A DNA stretch of 64,000 nt, taken from contig NC_044930.1 in NCBI RefSeq assembly GCF_003576645.1, forward strand, positions 10,219,697-10,283,696, given 5' to 3'. Shown piece after piece: positions 21,100-34,114 of this stretch. This DNA comes from Ipomoea triloba (lineage: Eukaryota; Streptophyta; Magnoliopsida; Solanales; Convolvulaceae). The notes under the pieces were generated by a model that saw only the letters and a list, made by a program, of their open reading frames with translations, had not been told where the DNA came from and searched no databases. Numbering within the stretch: the first letter of the stretch is position 1; each line of letters opens with the position of its first letter. The position numbers and the translations under genes were made by a program.

Positions 21100-21393
21100 T
21101 GTACTATTTTTCTCTTAATTTTTTCCCACTGAGTTTTGTTAACCTACGATTTTTAATGAGGCAACCACGTATAACACATGTTTTGAAATATATCATGTAC
21201 TCTTTTTCACTAGTCTAGACTTTTTCCACAGAGTTTTTCTAGCTAGTTTTTATTAGCGAGACATGAGTATGCATGGGTATGGTAATGGTAAAGGGAGAGT
21301 GTTGTAAATACTTTGGTTGATGTATTGTTATTATCCTACTTCTCCTATTATTATGCAACTAATGTACGCTTGTCCCTTTGTACACATATGAGT
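21100..21393 (+). mobile_element. 3' end of a Copia-type retrotransposon: leader repeats, polypurine tract, start of 3' LTR
   Basis: Two imperfect copies of the block TTTTTCCCACTGAGTTTTGT / TTTTTCCACAGAGTTTTTCT, each followed by TTTTTA(A/T)...GAG(G/A)CA, are the tandem motif found just before the polypurine tract of many plant Copia elements. AAAGGGAGAG then precedes TGTTGTAAATAC, the common start of a 3' LTR (21300). The LTR is interrupted or truncated by the foldback element that follows. No polyprotein remains. Confidence 0.55.
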
Positions 21394-22215
21394 TTTTTAC
21401 ACTTTTAGTCCCACGACTATAGTGGCACTATCAGGATTGATCCACAACTTTCAAACCTTGCAATTTCGGTCCACGACTGTTGTTTTTGTTGCAAAAATGG
21501 TCCTTCAGGCTTCAGGTAGAGTTTTCGTCAATTTATTCTCGCTAGAAAAAAATCGGCGAATTTTCGTCAATTTCTCGCCGGGAAAAAAAATTCCTCTTTC
21601 AAGCAAGGTTAAAATGGACATCTATATTTTTGACTGTTACCAAAGTTCTTAAAAAAAAAAAAACACTCAATTGTGAGAGGAACCCTAATATGCTCTCTTC
21701 TCATCAAAACAATTGTGAACAAGAGGAAAACATTGATTGTCATCTTCATCACACCATCCAATAAAGAAAATAAAATAAAATAAAAACTAATTCATTTCTA
21801 TAAATAAAAAAAAATGCGATTGCGTCAGCCTGGACTCCAAAATTATTTTAATTTTAGTAAACTAGTTAAAGTTAAAACTAATTCATTTCTAAAAAGATAT
21901 GTAGCCAATTTAATCTTAGTAAAATTAAATACGAATTCGTAATTGTTTTGATGAGATGAGAGCATATTAGGGTTCCTCTCGCAATTGAATTTTTTTTTTG
22001 TTTGAGTTTTTCGCACTTTGGTCAGTAGAATAACATGTCAACGACGGTCAACAATGTAAATATCTATTTTAACCCTGCTTGAAAGATTTTTTTTTCTCGG
22101 CGAGAAATTGACGGAAAATCCACCGGAAGAACCATTTTTGCAACAAAAACAATAGTCGTTGACCGAAATTGCAATGTTTGAAAGTCGTGGGTCAATTCTT
22201 TTTTGGGGGTTATGA
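21394..22215. mobile_element. Foldback element, about 820 bp
   Basis: CACAACTTTCAAACCTTGCA and the following 70 bases (including TTTTTGTTGCAAAAATGGT) recur inverted at the right end. GAGGAACCCTAATATGCTCT and its mirror copy form the inner arms. The outer boundaries and target duplication could not be fixed, but the architecture resembles the Mutator-type foldbacks in this window. Confidence 0.6.
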
Positions 22216-22590
22216 TCTTTTTTTCTCCCTCTCACTTCTTTGTTGTATCGTTTAAAGTGCGCATAATTATGCATGTTCACGCGAGAATATGTTGAATTTC
22301 ACAACACAAAATAGATTATACTTGCTTTTAAAAGTAACAAAATGCACTGACTTCTTTCTCTTTTTTGTTTTTAATTTCCTTCCAATCAATTGTGAATATT
22401 GTATAGAGTTATTAGAGTATAGTAATTTTGCCTTCATTTCCGACGAGGTAAAAAAAAATTGATTGGCATCAAAATTTCTATCTTTCATTCTACTTCAATT
22501 CCCGTTCAGCTCCTTTGTGCATTTTAAGGCAAATTTTATTATGGAACACGATCTATATAGTAATGTGGTCCATGAAATAAATATCATTGT
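22216..22590. other. AT-rich spacer, no gene seen
   Basis: No recognised element, coding frame or regulatory motif. Confidence 0.4.
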
Positions 22591-22594
22591 AATT

Positions 22595-23055
22595 ACACTT
22601 TTGTTTCATTTGACAATATTGCTCTGTTTTTTAGTTTCATTTTTCACACACTAGTATAGTTTCATTATAGTAATACCAAAGTATCTTTTTAATTCTACTA
22701 TAGTTTTATTTGACAATATACATTATTGTATGAACTCTATTTTGCAGCTTCATTTTCCACACACTATTTTAATTATAATAATGTTAAAGTATTATTTTAA
22801 TTACACTCCACGTTCATTTGACAATACATGTTATTGTATGACTCTGGAGTTTAGTTTTATTTTCTATACACTAGTTTCATTTTAACGATACTAAAGTATC
22901 ATTTTAATTTTAATTATACTACAGTTGCATTTAACAATATACCGTTGTTGAATGAGCTCTGTTTTTTAGTTTCATTTTTCACACATAATAATTTCATTTT
23001 AACAACACTAAAGTATCATTTTAATTATACTACAATTTTATTTGACGAGCATGAT
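22595..23055. repeat. Degenerate tandem repeat, about 110-bp unit, four copies
   Basis: The core TTTCATTTTTCACACACTA recurs with variations near 22635, 22748, 22856 and 22970. Each copy is followed by an AAAGTATC-TTTTAATT block and TTTGACAATA. Spacing is about 108-114 bp. Confidence 0.7.
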
Positions 23056-25920
23056 CCACATATCACTATGGTACCTGGTCCACTGTATACCAATTGGCAT
23101 TTTAACTGTCCCAATAAAAACGAAATGGATACAGTTTTGGATACATTCTTTTGAATTCAAATCCTTGAAAATGATGTATCCAATATATTAAAAAAATATT
23201 TTTTTTTTCACATTTTAGATTCCAAGCTTGAAAAGAGGGGAATCAGTAGTGGAGTACCAATAACCTTTTCATTTACTTTCCCCATTTGCCCTTATCAATT
23301 ATGAATCCTACCTTCTATCATTATATAGGCAATAGACCAATGAAATCTTAATATTTGTGTAAAGTCTATGCTACACTATTCTTTTTATTCTTAAAATATA
23401 TTTTTACTCATAAATTTCAACTTTACATAATCAAGTGAGTTTCAGAGAGTTTATTTTAATATACTCCTTATAATAATACGTGTCAGCTCATATAATCATT
23501 GTACAAGTTCGGATTTATTGTATGGGTAAATTAAAATTCAAAAGATTAGAAGTTATTCAATCATGATCAAGACATACCAATAAGAAAGATTGTTGACAAC
23601 TAGTATAGAATTGAATTTTAGTCAAAGTCATTTTAAGCTAAATAAATTATCCTTTTCAACTGAATCTCATCAACATGAGACAAATTCATATAAAAAAACA
23701 AATTAAAGTACTATCAACTTTATTATAATGTAGTATTATTCAATATGCTTTTTCACAATGAGAGCCACAGAGGTGCCGACTGAGTACAGATGCTTGACTA
23801 AAAAAAAGTTACATTTTCTTCTACTAAAATTACTATATATACTCTGTAATATTTATTACCTAATATGACTTCAACTACAAAGGAATTTTTTTTTTATTTC
23901 TATTTTTATTGACTACTTATGGATTGGTGGACCTCATTCAAATAATAAATAATATTAATTTTTTTTAAATACTCATGATTTTTTACAAGAAATCGGAGTT
24001 TGAACCTATGACCATTCATTGAAAGAGTAATATAATTGAGATATCATCACGTTTCATGGTAGTTGGCAATAATATCAAGTTACAAAGACAAATTCTACAG
24101 CATCTAACATGTCTGTATAAATAAATTCTATTTTTTTTAACGTGAAGTGTGAACCAATATATATATATATACTAGCGGTGGCACGCGCGATGCGCGTAGT
24201 ATAATGCCCAACAAAGATCGAATAAATACAATGATATTAAAAAATGTGTTAAAATTTAAATTCTTTGGTATTTATTTTGTAATTTTTTTTGTTTAAATTT
24301 GAATTTAATTAAGAGGTCAAGAGTGTTATTTCAATAGTTATGTACGATATAAATATAAAGAGCTAGTTTATTTTTGTCAAACGGAGATTCATACATACAA
24401 GTTTATTGATAATAAATAGAGTTGTAGCATTTATATATACAAGTTTATTAAAATTGTAGTTCATTCTCCTACATCATTGTTAGTGTCCTACTTTGGGTTT
24501 TTTGTTCGTACAGTTTCTAAAACAAACATAGAAACTTGTGTTTTTGGTTGTTCATATCTCATATTCAAATAAATGTACTAACATGTAATGCTTTTATTTC
24601 TTTAAATAAAGTTAGTTGTGTTGCACGAAAGAAAACATAAACAATTTGAAATGAAGACTTATACATGTATTTAAATTATTGTCCATCTCAATAAAAAAAA
24701 AAGTTGTGTCAAATTGCATCAATGTATAATAAAAAATATAAAAGTACGAATCGAACATGTACAAAATGATCTCCAAATGATTTGTTTGTTGTAGGGGTTT
24801 AAATTATTAAACAAATGAGTAGTAGATAACTTGCTCAATATTTGCTGAGAAGCAAACTAAATTCCACCTAAATGGCTAAATGCGACATAAAAAATAAATA
24901 AGCATAAATGAATATAAATATAAATAATTTTGTAAGAATAGAAATAAGTTTTTACAATTAAAAGAGGTGTGCAAAGGTGTAATTTTTAACTCACAGTTTG
25001 AGAAGTGCCGCTATTGAAATTGACTCAAACAAATGAGCAACAGATCACTTGATCAATAACCTGTTTTGAAAAAAAAAATTATCAAGTAGGAAGATGAATA
25101 CTATTTTTTTCCTGTGTGTATTAACCTTCAGCTCAATTAAAGAGAGATTAAAAAAGTTGGAAATCTTTTGCTTGGTTTGAGCTATGGATATATGCGTAAA
25201 AAAGAGTTGATAATCTTTTGCTTTCTTTGAGATGCATGTATATACGTGTACTTTATAATTAAATAAGAATATTTTTTTTTAAACCATAAAGCTGCAAACC
25301 ATGTGTCCAATTCTATAAGTTGATTAAATAATTTTTTGTTATATTTTTTAAGCATGAAGTTGAACAATTTGTCAGGATCTGTTGTAAATTGTGTATATAT
25401 GTTTGTGTCTTAAGTAATGATGTATATAATTATATATGTTTGTGGCTTAAGTAATGATACGACGAAGAACAATCACGCGACATACATATATATAAGCTAT
25501 GAGTTAAATAAATCGAAGATGAAATATACATATCACAGCAAAATATATAGATATATCAGCCTAACAATGAAAGTTCAGCAGTTTAGGAAATTACATGGAT
25601 ATCATTTGGTAAGATCTCATGTCCTTCAAAATTATTGTTTTCACTTATTGTAGTATGGAAATTGTAAATTCGGAACTTAGATTTTCATCATCAGTAAAAA
25701 AGAAATACCTGAACGTCGTTGTAGATTTTTATTTTTTTTTTTGCGTAGATGTGATTCCACAATGGTTTTGTAAGAATTTTTTTTAGCAAAGGTCGTAAAA
25801 AAAATTTGGTATGGAAATGGCGTTGTTACAATGGCCATTTGTATTGAATGTTTTTAAAACTGTTTTTGGCATTTATTTCAATGTTATTTTATATAAATAT
25901 ATAAATATATAAATAAATAA

Positions 25921-25960
<40 letters not shown>
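23056..25960. other. Long AT-rich intergenic stretch with one Helitron-like terminus
   Basis: No coding region found. At 24172-24195, on the minus strand, a short GC hairpin (ACGCGCATCGCGCGT) is followed after about eight bases by CTAG|T, the layout of a Helitron 3' end. It would belong to an element extending to the right. The 5' end was not identified. A (TA)n run occupies about 25920-25958. Confidence 0.45.
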
Positions 25961-25963
<3 letters not shown>

Positions 25964-27540
25964 GTAAGTGCAGCATGAGTCACGTGGTACCCCACCCTAA
26001 ATGTCGATTTGTTCTTTAAGCATAGTGAATTTGGTTGTCCAATCCAATCACTCCTATCATTTTGTTGTTGTATTCACCAAATAACAGGTTTACGCGATCC
26101 TATCTTTCTCATTATTGATGGTGGCGGCTAACTATTCCGACACAACAAAAAAAAATCCAATCACTTAATTTTTTTTTATATATTTATGGTCTTCTTAATC
26201 TTGTCTTTTCTTAATCAGTATCAGCTCCATAATTAAGAGTGCATAATGAGTCATGTTGTGGTCTCCCACCATTATATTATTGCTTTTTTTTTTGTTTTGT
26301 AGATCTTGTTTATGTTGTGGTCTCCCACCCTTCTATTATTGCATTTTTTTTACATCTTGTTTTTGTTTTATCAGTACTGTCCATTGTTAATAATGCGTAA
26401 TGAGTCATGCAGTAGTCCCCCACAATGGCTACAGGTTTTCCATCTCATCTGTCATGCCACCAATAATTTTGGCCTTTGTAGTGATCGCAAGACCCAAGAA
26501 GTGGAAGATGAATGAAGGAGAGGAAAATATAAAGATACTTTCTCCAGTGATCGCCGCCTGAGGAGGAGATCACTGGGGACAAGTTCCATCGGTCTGCTGC
26601 TGTTCGTCGTAAAGACTGAGGGGACAAATCAAACTGTCCAGTCAAGCACTTGAATTGAATATGAAATTTGATAAAACACAATATGCAACCGGAAAACTCT
26701 TTAACTCTAACACGTCGTTCAGTCCAGCATGAGTCCCAAAAAGGGCCAGCAAATTAGATGACAAACACATAAATTAAAGTTTACTTTCTTTCAGTATTTA
26801 TGCGTATCCATGCTAGATTTTGGAGTTTCACATAATTGCGCATAACTTGGTCTCACATTTATTTGCCAGGACAGGAACTCGTTCGTCCGTTGCTGCTGCC
26901 GTCGTCGCCAACCACCATCAACGGTAGAGCTTCGTCCATGAATAGATAGATGATGTCCTCCCATATCCTTGAAGACTCGTCTTACTGCTCGGATTTTCAG
27001 TCTCACCATCCGTTGACTTGCACCTGCTGCTTCGGCGAACCTTGAAACAAAATTAGAAAAAAAAATCAGCATCTTCTTCACAAATTTATCTCATATGGTT
27101 ATTGTTTATATCCCAATTTTATTATAAAAATAAATTACTCTAGACTGTAAAGGAATTGAGAAGAGTGAGTGAAAGAGAGTCTGCGATCTGCAACTCCATC
27201 TGTGAGGCAAGATGGCTGTCAATGAGGAAGAAAATAACACAGTGGAGTGGGTGAGTGGGTGGATTAAAAAAAATTAAAAAAAGATGATAGTGGAGTGGTT
27301 GGACGAAAAGACAAAAGGATAAAGAGGAAGAAAACAAAAAAAAAATGCCAAACTCGTAATTTGATAAAAATTTGGAATCAGTGCTTGATTGTCCCCATGG
27401 CCCCCTGTTTTTTATTTTTGTCGGCAAACTTTATGTATAATATAGAAAGCAGGCCCACGAGAGTAATTGAATATTTGTCCTTAAGCAGTCGGAAAGTGAA
27501 CGTCTTTGTAGTATCATGTAACTCACGCTCTGCTGTAATA
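25961..27540. other. Intergenic DNA with short diverged repeats, no gene recognised
   Basis: The motif CATGAGTCA(C/T)GT / CATAATGAGTCATG with a following GGT-CCCCAC block recurs near 25973, 26242, 26300 and 26396, pointing to diverged duplication. Open frames on the minus strand at 26445-27427 show no recognised domain. Confidence 0.4.
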
Positions 27541-27542
27541 TA

Positions 27543-28115
27543 ACAATTTCCTTTGTAACCTAAATGGAAAGATTTTTTTGAATTAGTAAATCCAAATTAT
27601 ATTACATATAATCATATTCAAGAGCTTAATTATAATCTCAAATACATTAATAATGAAAGCCATTTGTATTGATACATTTGATATCACTACTTAATTATTA
27701 TTATTTAAAATAAAAAATATTGACAAAATACTAAGTATAGAGATTTATCATTGCTATCAACAATTTCCTTTGTAACCTAAATGGAAAGATTTTTTTGAAT
27801 TAGTAAATCCAAATTATATTACATATAATCATATTCAAGAGCTTAATTATAATCTCAAATACATTAATAATGAAAGCCATTTGTATTGATACATTTGATA
27901 TCACTACTTAATTATTATTATTTAAAATAAAAAATATTGACAAAATACTAAGTATAGAGATTTATCATTGCTATCAACAATTTCCTTTGTAACCTAAATG
28001 GAAAGAATTTTTTGAATTATTATTATTTAAAATAATTATTATTATTTAATTATTATTATTTAAAATAAAAAATATTGACAAAATACTAAGTATAGAGATT
28101 TATCATTGCTATCAT
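27543..28115. repeat. 217-bp tandem repeat, 2.6 copies
   Basis: Units start at 27543, 27760 and 27977 (ACAATTTCCTTTGTAACC). The first two are essentially identical over 217 bp. The third is shortened internally and ends near 28112. No coding capacity. Confidence 0.9.
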
Positions 28116-29220
28116 CAGTCAATTGTGGAATGGAATTTAAGTCAAATCCACTCACAAAATCCTTGTTTGAATTTGTGGTATCATTCACTGAGTTTGCTTT
28201 AGAAAATCATATAAATGTTAGTACAACAGTTATACGAAAATAGTTGTAGAGGAAAAAAAATATATATGATTAATAAAAAAATAGGAAACATATATACTAT
28301 TTCTAATGTTGCTTAAAGGTAATATATTCGGTGTATTTTGTTTTCTTGGAGTTGGATCGCAAAAATGTAGAACAATATTGAAATATAAGTTTAACACAGA
28401 AGGTATATATATTCGAATTTTTTCATATAAGAAACATAACATTTTAATATTGACATTACGACCATAATAAAGTAATAAATAAGGATGAGCAATTATAAGA
28501 TAAGATTTATATGTTTCAATTTTCTTCTTAAGCATGCATATAGTAATTAAGAAGCATGAAAAAGAAGTTAGTACAGGCATTACCATTACCTTTGTCCTGC
28601 TCATATTCGTGTGACCAAAAAATTAATTACATCGAAGTTGAATTCCCAACCTTAGAAATCAGGAAGGCTTGAGAAGAGGTCAAGCTGGATAATACAATAT
28701 ATATAATTGCAAAAATTTGGTTAATTTAATGCAAAATTAAAAGGCAGCATCGCAGAAAGGAAAGATTTATTGAGATTTTGGGTTGAAATTAAATCTAGTA
28801 AATAGAATAATGGAAGTTGAAACAATGTTTTATCTGAGTTTGAGTTTAAAGGTTTAAAAAAAATAAAAATAAGTTACGTGTAAGAAAAAGAAGAAAAAAA
28901 TTGAAAGATTCTAGAAATAACTTTGATAAAAGATTTCCATTAATAAAAGGTTAAAGTCTATAAATTAAATATGCATCACCTTATTGTAGTCTTGCACACC
29001 AGGATGAGGGGGATTTAAATTTGAAATCCCATGTGCATATAATTCCAAGGAGACATTCTGCGCTTCCCATGTGCAAAAGATGCAGTTTTCTTCAAACCAT
29101 GCATGAAAGTAATTTACATTGTTGAGGTCCTTGAGCACCTGTGGCCATATGCCTATGTCGGCATTTAATAAATGACATTTTTTTAATTAAGCCATGCTAA
29201 AATAATTCATTAAGCTTTGT
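28116..29220. other. AT-rich spacer sharing a repeat with 60020-60130
   Basis: The segment at about 28438-28555 (AATATTGACATTACGACCAT...GGATGAGCAA) matches 60024-60126 in the same orientation at moderate identity, so it belongs to a dispersed repeat. No gene recognised. Confidence 0.45.
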
Positions 29221-31382
29221 GCTTGTCTGACTCTTGGAATCAGATTCCACTTCACANGCTTGTCTGACTCTTGGAATCAGATTCCACTTCACATGGCAAC
29301 AAGAATTATCGGTCAACAACTAAACCAAAAACACAAGCATATATCAATTTTAATGTTCTAAATTTCTTCCCTCACTCTACAAAGGGATTCAGAAGAAGAC
29401 CGTGACAGAGTCACAGAGGTAGGTGTAAAATATTTCTATTTTTTCCGACCACCTTTAAAAACAAATACTTCTCTCATCCGCATGCAATGTCTATCAGAGT
29501 TACAAACAGTCGCACACCTCCCATAAATCTGTTTAAATAATGTTTTAGGCAGATTGGATTATACTCTCGATCTCACCCACCATCTCTTCCTCTCATCCAT
29601 TTCTATAGTCTCTGGCCTCTGAGCCTCTCTATCTCACTCATCTCTCAAAATAGGATTGGGGATACAGTGATACAGATAGAGATTGAGGTATATAGAGATA
29701 GAGATATGCTTAAACAAACTTTTGCGGAAGTGAATTTCTAATTTCCTATTCATGTTTATATTCAATGTTCTTACCTGAGACAGGATGTGTTCTTCATTTT
29801 TCAATATCATAGCTTCAAGTCAAAGGTGTTTCCTCGACGTTGAGGCAGCTGGAGATCGTCGTCCATCGCGAGCGTAGCCGGCTGGAGATCGAAGGAACAC
29901 CATCGCATATGGTAGACCTCCTCCGCCACCAAATGCTACTGCTTTTCCCGTCCAAGTCGCTGTTCAGGCGACCAGACATCTTCCAAGATCGTTATCGTCA
30001 TCACCCTCGTCCGTCGTTGTTTCGCCGCATACCGTCACCGTCACTATGCGCCGCACTCGTTACTCAAACCCACGACCCTGTAGAGATATCACGTAGGAAT
30101 TGAAGTGTGTACGTGACGAACCTGAGTGTGATGAAGAACAGATAAAAAACAACAATTTTTTAATTGAGTAAGAAAACCAGCCAAATTCTAAAAGCATCTA
30201 ATTTGAAGAGAAACAATAAACCTGTTCTGGATCTTCAATCTGCTCTTTGATTATGACAATTTTGCTCTGCTCAGCATCCAACAAGCCTCCATACGGATCA
30301 GCCTCTTCTTCGCCTTTATCTTCGCCTTCTTCCCGTTCCATACGGATCAGCCTCTTATTCGCCTTCTTCCCGTGCAGAAGTATAAAGAAACAAAATAGAT
30401 AACCAAAATCCAGAGAAAAAAATTCAGGCGTGGGTGACAACTTGCCAACCCAATGCCACTAAAACTCACTAACCCCGGTTTTACAAAACAAATGCCACAA
30501 CACACGCAAATTGACAAACCCACAACCCAATACATACCCCAAATACAAGAAAACCATGTCACACAACTATAATTGATTCAATAAAGATGAATATAAGCGT
30601 AGTTGCGGGAGACTCGCACAGAAGTCACATAACCACCGGTTGCATGCTGTTCAATATAAGCCTTCAACTTAGCATCTTCTTCGATCTGGCGACCATCGCC
30701 CTTTTTTCACGTTATTTTTGTCATAGCAAGGCGCTCTACCCATTCTTCAATTATTTCTCTTGCCAGCTGCATTATTCGATCTATCCTCTCTTCTTTCCTG
30801 AGATAGATAAGAATTTGCAGACAGAGAGAGAAAGAGAAAGAGTAAACAACCAGCGCCACTTACCTCAGCCGCGATAGCCTCCGTCGCAGCCCTTCGACGT
30901 CGTCTATGTCATCCATCCCGAGCCGAGCCAGCGGGAGAGCGAAAGAGCAACATCGCAGATCACAGATTCATGCACCTCCTCAGGGGTTGGTTTGATAAGA
31001 ATTTGGAGAGAGAGAGAAAGATGTTGATATGCATGTGTCGGCCGCTATTTCTTTGTTTTATTCCCCATGACAACACATACACATACAAAAATTAGTGGAG
31101 TTGGTTTGCTTAGTGGAGGAGTGGGTATGCAGGTTAATAATATAATATTGAATCCTAAATTATGTATACATAGCATGCGGACATGCGGATATAATATTCA
31201 AAGAAGGCCCATGCAAATAGTGTTAGAGTTGTATTTAAGCGGTCTGAATTTGGACGGCCGATCATCTGCAAGGGCAAATATGGCATTCTGTTTGCAAAGC
31301 ACATCCGCAAAAGCACAAGGTACAAGAAATTCCGCCGGAAAAAGTGCTGGGCAAATTATAAGTGACTCTTTATATTATTTTA

Positions 31383-31435
<53 letters not shown>

Positions 31436-31946
31436 CACTTTTTTTTGCCTCCATAACTAAATACATGATAAACAATACTCCCCTGTCTCATTTTACATGT
31501 CCTACTTACTATTCATGGGTCAAACTAATTTTGTGTTCTTTGTTTTTTTCTTTTAGTATTTTTTAGTTATTTTTAAATTTGATTTTTTGTGTTTAATAGT
31601 ACTTTTAGTATAGTTTCTAAATATATAAATTTGTATATTAATATTATAAAAATTGGATTAAAACTAACTTCAGTCAAACCTCATTAATCGAATCAAACAC
31701 ATAAAATATGACGGGTGGAGTACTAATTATTTACACATAATGTGCCACCCAAGAACGGTAAATACTAATTACTTGCACATAACCTGCGACCCAAGAACGG
31801 TAAATACTAATTACATGTGATGGGTTTAGAAGGTGAATGATGATGCTAGGTAGCACGTTAATGGGTAAATGCTAGACAAAATGATTTCCCACTTTTTCAA
31901 AATTATTATATTCCCCAAACAAGAAAAATATTGGTAGACGTAAAAG
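29221..31946. repeat. First copy of a 2.68-kb exact direct duplication (likely redundant contig)
   Basis: From 29269 to 31946 the sequence repeats with constant offset 2679 at 31948-34625; no indel was seen between copies. The copy is bounded by single n characters at 29257 and 31947. A 36-bp identical overlap sits across the first n (29221-29256 and 29258-29293). This pattern fits a scaffolder joining overlapping contigs without merging them. Within it, a minus-strand segment (about 30330-30221) encodes an acidic stretch (EEEADPYGGLLDAEQSKIVI) ending at a donor-like CAG|GTTTAT. It may be an exon of an unrecognised gene. Confidence 0.75.
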
Positions 31947-31947
31947 N

Positions 31948-34061
31948 TCTTGGAATCAGATTCCACTTCACATGGCAACAAGAATTATCGGTCAACAACT
32001 AAACCAAAAACACAAGCATATATCAATTTTAATGTTCTAAATTTCTTCCCTCACTCTACAAAGGGATTCAGAAGAAGACCGTGACAGAGTCACAGAGGTA
32101 GGTGTAAAATATTTCTATTTTTTCCGACCACCTTTAAAAACAAATACTTCTCTCATCCGCATGCAATGTCTATCAGAGTTACAAACAGTCGCACACCTCC
32201 CATAAATCTGTTTAAATAATGTTTTAGGCAGATTGGATTATACTCTCGATCTCACCCACCATCTCTTCCTCTCATCCATTTCTATAGTCTCTGGCCTCTG
32301 AGCCTCTCTATCTCACTCATCTCTCAAAATAGGATTGGGGATACAGTGATACAGATAGAGATTGAGGTATATAGAGATAGAGATATGCTTAAACAAACTT
32401 TTGCGGAAGTGAATTTCTAATTTCCTATTCATGTTTATATTCAATGTTCTTACCTGAGACAGGATGTGTTCTTCATTTTTCAATATCATAGCTTCAAGTC
32501 AAAGGTGTTTCCTCGACGTTGAGGCAGCTGGAGATCGTCGTCCATCGCGAGCGTAGCCGGCTGGAGATCGAAGGAACACCATCGCATATGGTAGACCTCC
32601 TCCGCCACCAAATGCTACTGCTTTTCCCGTCCAAGTCGCTGTTCAGGCGACCAGACATCTTCCAAGATCGTTATCGTCATCACCCTCGTCCGTCGTTGTT
32701 TCGCCGCATACCGTCACCGTCACTATGCGCCGCACTCGTTACTCAAACCCACGACCCTGTAGAGATATCACGTAGGAATTGAAGTGTGTACGTGACGAAC
32801 CTGAGTGTGATGAAGAACAGATAAAAAACAACAATTTTTTAATTGAGTAAGAAAACCAGCCAAATTCTAAAAGCATCTAATTTGAAGAGAAACAATAAAC
32901 CTGTTCTGGATCTTCAATCTGCTCTTTGATTATGACAATTTTGCTCTGCTCAGCATCCAACAAGCCTCCATACGGATCAGCCTCTTCTTCGCCTTTATCT
33001 TCGCCTTCTTCCCGTTCCATACGGATCAGCCTCTTATTCGCCTTCTTCCCGTGCAGAAGTATAAAGAAACAAAATAGATAACCAAAATCCAGAGAAAAAA
33101 ATTCAGGCGTGGGTGACAACTTGCCAACCCAATGCCACTAAAACTCACTAACCCCGGTTTTACAAAACAAATGCCACAACACACGCAAATTGACAAACCC
33201 ACAACCCAATACATACCCCAAATACAAGAAAACCATGTCACACAACTATAATTGATTCAATAAAGATGAATATAAGCGTAGTTGCGGGAGACTCGCACAG
33301 AAGTCACATAACCACCGGTTGCATGCTGTTCAATATAAGCCTTCAACTTAGCATCTTCTTCGATCTGGCGACCATCGCCCTTTTTTCACGTTATTTTTGT
33401 CATAGCAAGGCGCTCTACCCATTCTTCAATTATTTCTCTTGCCAGCTGCATTATTCGATCTATCCTCTCTTCTTTCCTGAGATAGATAAGAATTTGCAGA
33501 CAGAGAGAGAAAGAGAAAGAGTAAACAACCAGCGCCACTTACCTCAGCCGCGATAGCCTCCGTCGCAGCCCTTCGACGTCGTCTATGTCATCCATCCCGA
33601 GCCGAGCCAGCGGGAGAGCGAAAGAGCAACATCGCAGATCACAGATTCATGCACCTCCTCAGGGGTTGGTTTGATAAGAATTTGGAGAGAGAGAGAAAGA
33701 TGTTGATATGCATGTGTCGGCCGCTATTTCTTTGTTTTATTCCCCATGACAACACATACACATACAAAAATTAGTGGAGTTGGTTTGCTTAGTGGAGGAG
33801 TGGGTATGCAGGTTAATAATATAATATTGAATCCTAAATTATGTATACATAGCATGCGGACATGCGGATATAATATTCAAAGAAGGCCCATGCAAATAGT
33901 GTTAGAGTTGTATTTAAGCGGTCTGAATTTGGACGGCCGATCATCTGCAAGGGCAAATATGGCATTCTGTTTGCAAAGCACATCCGCAAAAGCACAAGGT
34001 ACAAGAAATTCCGCCGGAAAAAGTGCTGGGCAAATTATAAGTGACTCTTTATATTATTTTA

Positions 34062-34114
<53 letters not shown>

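Noticed and set aside
26445..27427. Minus-strand frames of 78-96 codons as a small gene cluster
   Set aside because: No recognised domain, no convincing splice joins, and low-complexity Phe/Leu-rich translation.
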